Shown piece after piece: positions 6,643-6,927 of a stretch of 6,927 nucleotides of DNA; within the stretch, counting starts at the first letter, position 1, and the number at the start of each line of letters is the position of its first letter. The notes below the pieces were generated by a model, which was given only the letters and a program-made list of their open reading frames with translations, was not told the origin of the DNA and did not search any database. This DNA comes from Dehalococcoidia bacterium (GTDB lineage: Bacteria > Chloroflexota > Dehalococcoidia > UBA3495 > JAAXIE01): NCBI GenBank assembly GCA_012270525.1, contig JAAXIE010000077.1, positions 1 to 6,927 on the forward strand, in the 5' to 3' direction. The position numbers and the translations under genes were made by a program.

Positions 6643-6662
6643 TGACATCTCTTCGTTGACAC
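6643..6662 (+). repeat. Promoter-associated block, copy 2 (upstream of lexA)
   Basis: TGACATC-T-CTTCGTTGACAC repeats the block at 1506-1524 with one inserted T. It ends in the lexA TTGACA box. After the block the two promoters diverge, apart from a C/T-rich run directly downstream. Confidence 0.55.
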
Positions 6663-6685
6663 CCTCCGCTAGCTGTGGGTAGAGT
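6656..6685 (+). promoter_or_regulatory. Predicted promoter of lexA
   Basis: A perfect TTGACA (6656-6661) is followed by 18 bases and TAGAGT (6680-6685), a four-of-six -10 match. Transcription would start near 6692, about 30 bases before the lexA ATG. The promoter lies between the arms of the 6632-6707 inverted repeat, so repression by LexA bound on one or both sides is plausible. Confidence 0.55.
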
Positions 6686-6721
6686 TTCACCCAATCGCAT
6701 TAGAACACGGTGGGGGGTGGC

Positions 6722-6927
6722 ATGAGAGTGAACAAGGGTCTATCACCACGGCAGGAGCGGATGCTGGAGTTCATCCGCCAGTTCATGAGGGAGAACGGGC
6801 TTCCTCCAACAATACGGGACATCCAGACGGCGTGTGACATCAGTTCCACGTCGGTTGTGGACTACAACCTGCGACAATTGCAACGAGCCGGCTACCTGAA
6901 CCGCCGGCCCGACGTGGCCCGGGGCAT
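6722..6927 (+). CDS. lexA: LexA SOS repressor, N-terminal DNA-binding domain (cut by window edge)
   Basis: LexA represses SOS DNA-damage genes and is inactivated by RecA-stimulated self-cleavage. The 68 visible residues are the winged helix-turn-helix domain: LSPRQERMLEFIRQFMRENGLPPTIRDI (7-34) matches the family's first helix and 'G.PPTIREI' motif, and CDISSTSVVDYNLRQLQRAGYLNRR (38-62) is the recognition helix and start of the wing. The cleavage site and Ser-Lys protease domain lie beyond the right edge, so an intact protease is assumed, not seen. The start could be ATG 6722, close behind a G-rich GGGGGGTGG run, or in-frame GTG 6728, which is better spaced from that run; the difference is two residues. 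The inverted GTTC/GAAC elements around its promoter support LexA identity over another protein with this domain. Confidence 0.9.
   Translation, partial: MRVNKGLSPRQERMLEFIRQFMRENGLPPTIRDIQTACDISSTSVVDYNLRQLQRAGYLNRRPDVARG

Larger units (their letters stand above)
6632..6707. repeat. 9-base inverted repeat flanking the lexA promoter
   Basis: TGTTCTAAT (6632-6640) is matched by its exact reverse complement ATTAGAACA (6699-6707), with 58 bases between. The left arm contains the GTTC half of the GAACATGTTC palindrome, and the right arm lies just after the predicted transcription start. The two arms therefore bracket the -35 and -10 boxes, as paired or half operators would. Confidence 0.5.

Noticed and set aside
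1..6927. Search for mobile elements, CRISPR repeats, toxin-antitoxin pairs and rho-independent terminators
   Set aside because: No terminal inverted repeats, transposase motifs, repeat-spacer pattern, small paired genes, or hairpin followed by a T-run were seen in any intergenic space.

Overview
The window looks like ordinary chromosomal core DNA from a GC-rich bacterium, most probably a member of the Chloroflexota (Dehalococcoidia or a related class). That placement is inferred from recalled protein flavour: an RpoB that opens with a 'KSYARIP..MEVPYLIQ' type N-terminus, a LexA with an 'SSTSVVDYNL' recognition segment, and a bifunctional Rel. It has not been tested by a search or a tree. No mobile element, CRISPR array, tRNA, rRNA or phage gene is visible. 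I see no new multi-gene system; the more interesting signals are regulatory.

Layout. Positions 1-1277 (minus strand) hold the first 425 codons of rpoB, cut off inside the rifampicin-resistance region. Positions 1278-1678 are a 401-base divergent control region, with a strong TTGACA/TAGACT promoter facing rpoB and a TTGACA/TACACT promoter facing the helicase. On the plus strand follow a PcrA/UvrD helicase (1679-3871, TTG start), a bifunctional (p)ppGpp synthetase/hydrolase Rel (best start 4033, end 6261), ribosomal protein bS20 (6368-6628, TTG start) and the N-terminal DNA-binding domain of LexA (6722 to the window edge).

How the genes relate. All five are information-processing or stress genes: RNA polymerase, a repair helicase whose C-terminal domain in relatives binds RNA polymerase, the stringent-response enzyme whose product acts on RNA polymerase in many bacteria, a ribosomal protein, and the SOS repressor. 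The helicase and lexA share a nearly identical 19-20 base block over their predicted -35 boxes. The lexA promoter is flanked by GAAC/GTTC elements that look like LexA operator parts. The three plus-strand promoter candidates (helicase, rel, lexA) all use an 18-base spacer, and the rel candidate would start transcription at its ATG, suggesting a leaderless mRNA.

Limits. Protein identifications rest on motifs read by eye and are secure for all five genes. Promoters and operators are pattern matches only.
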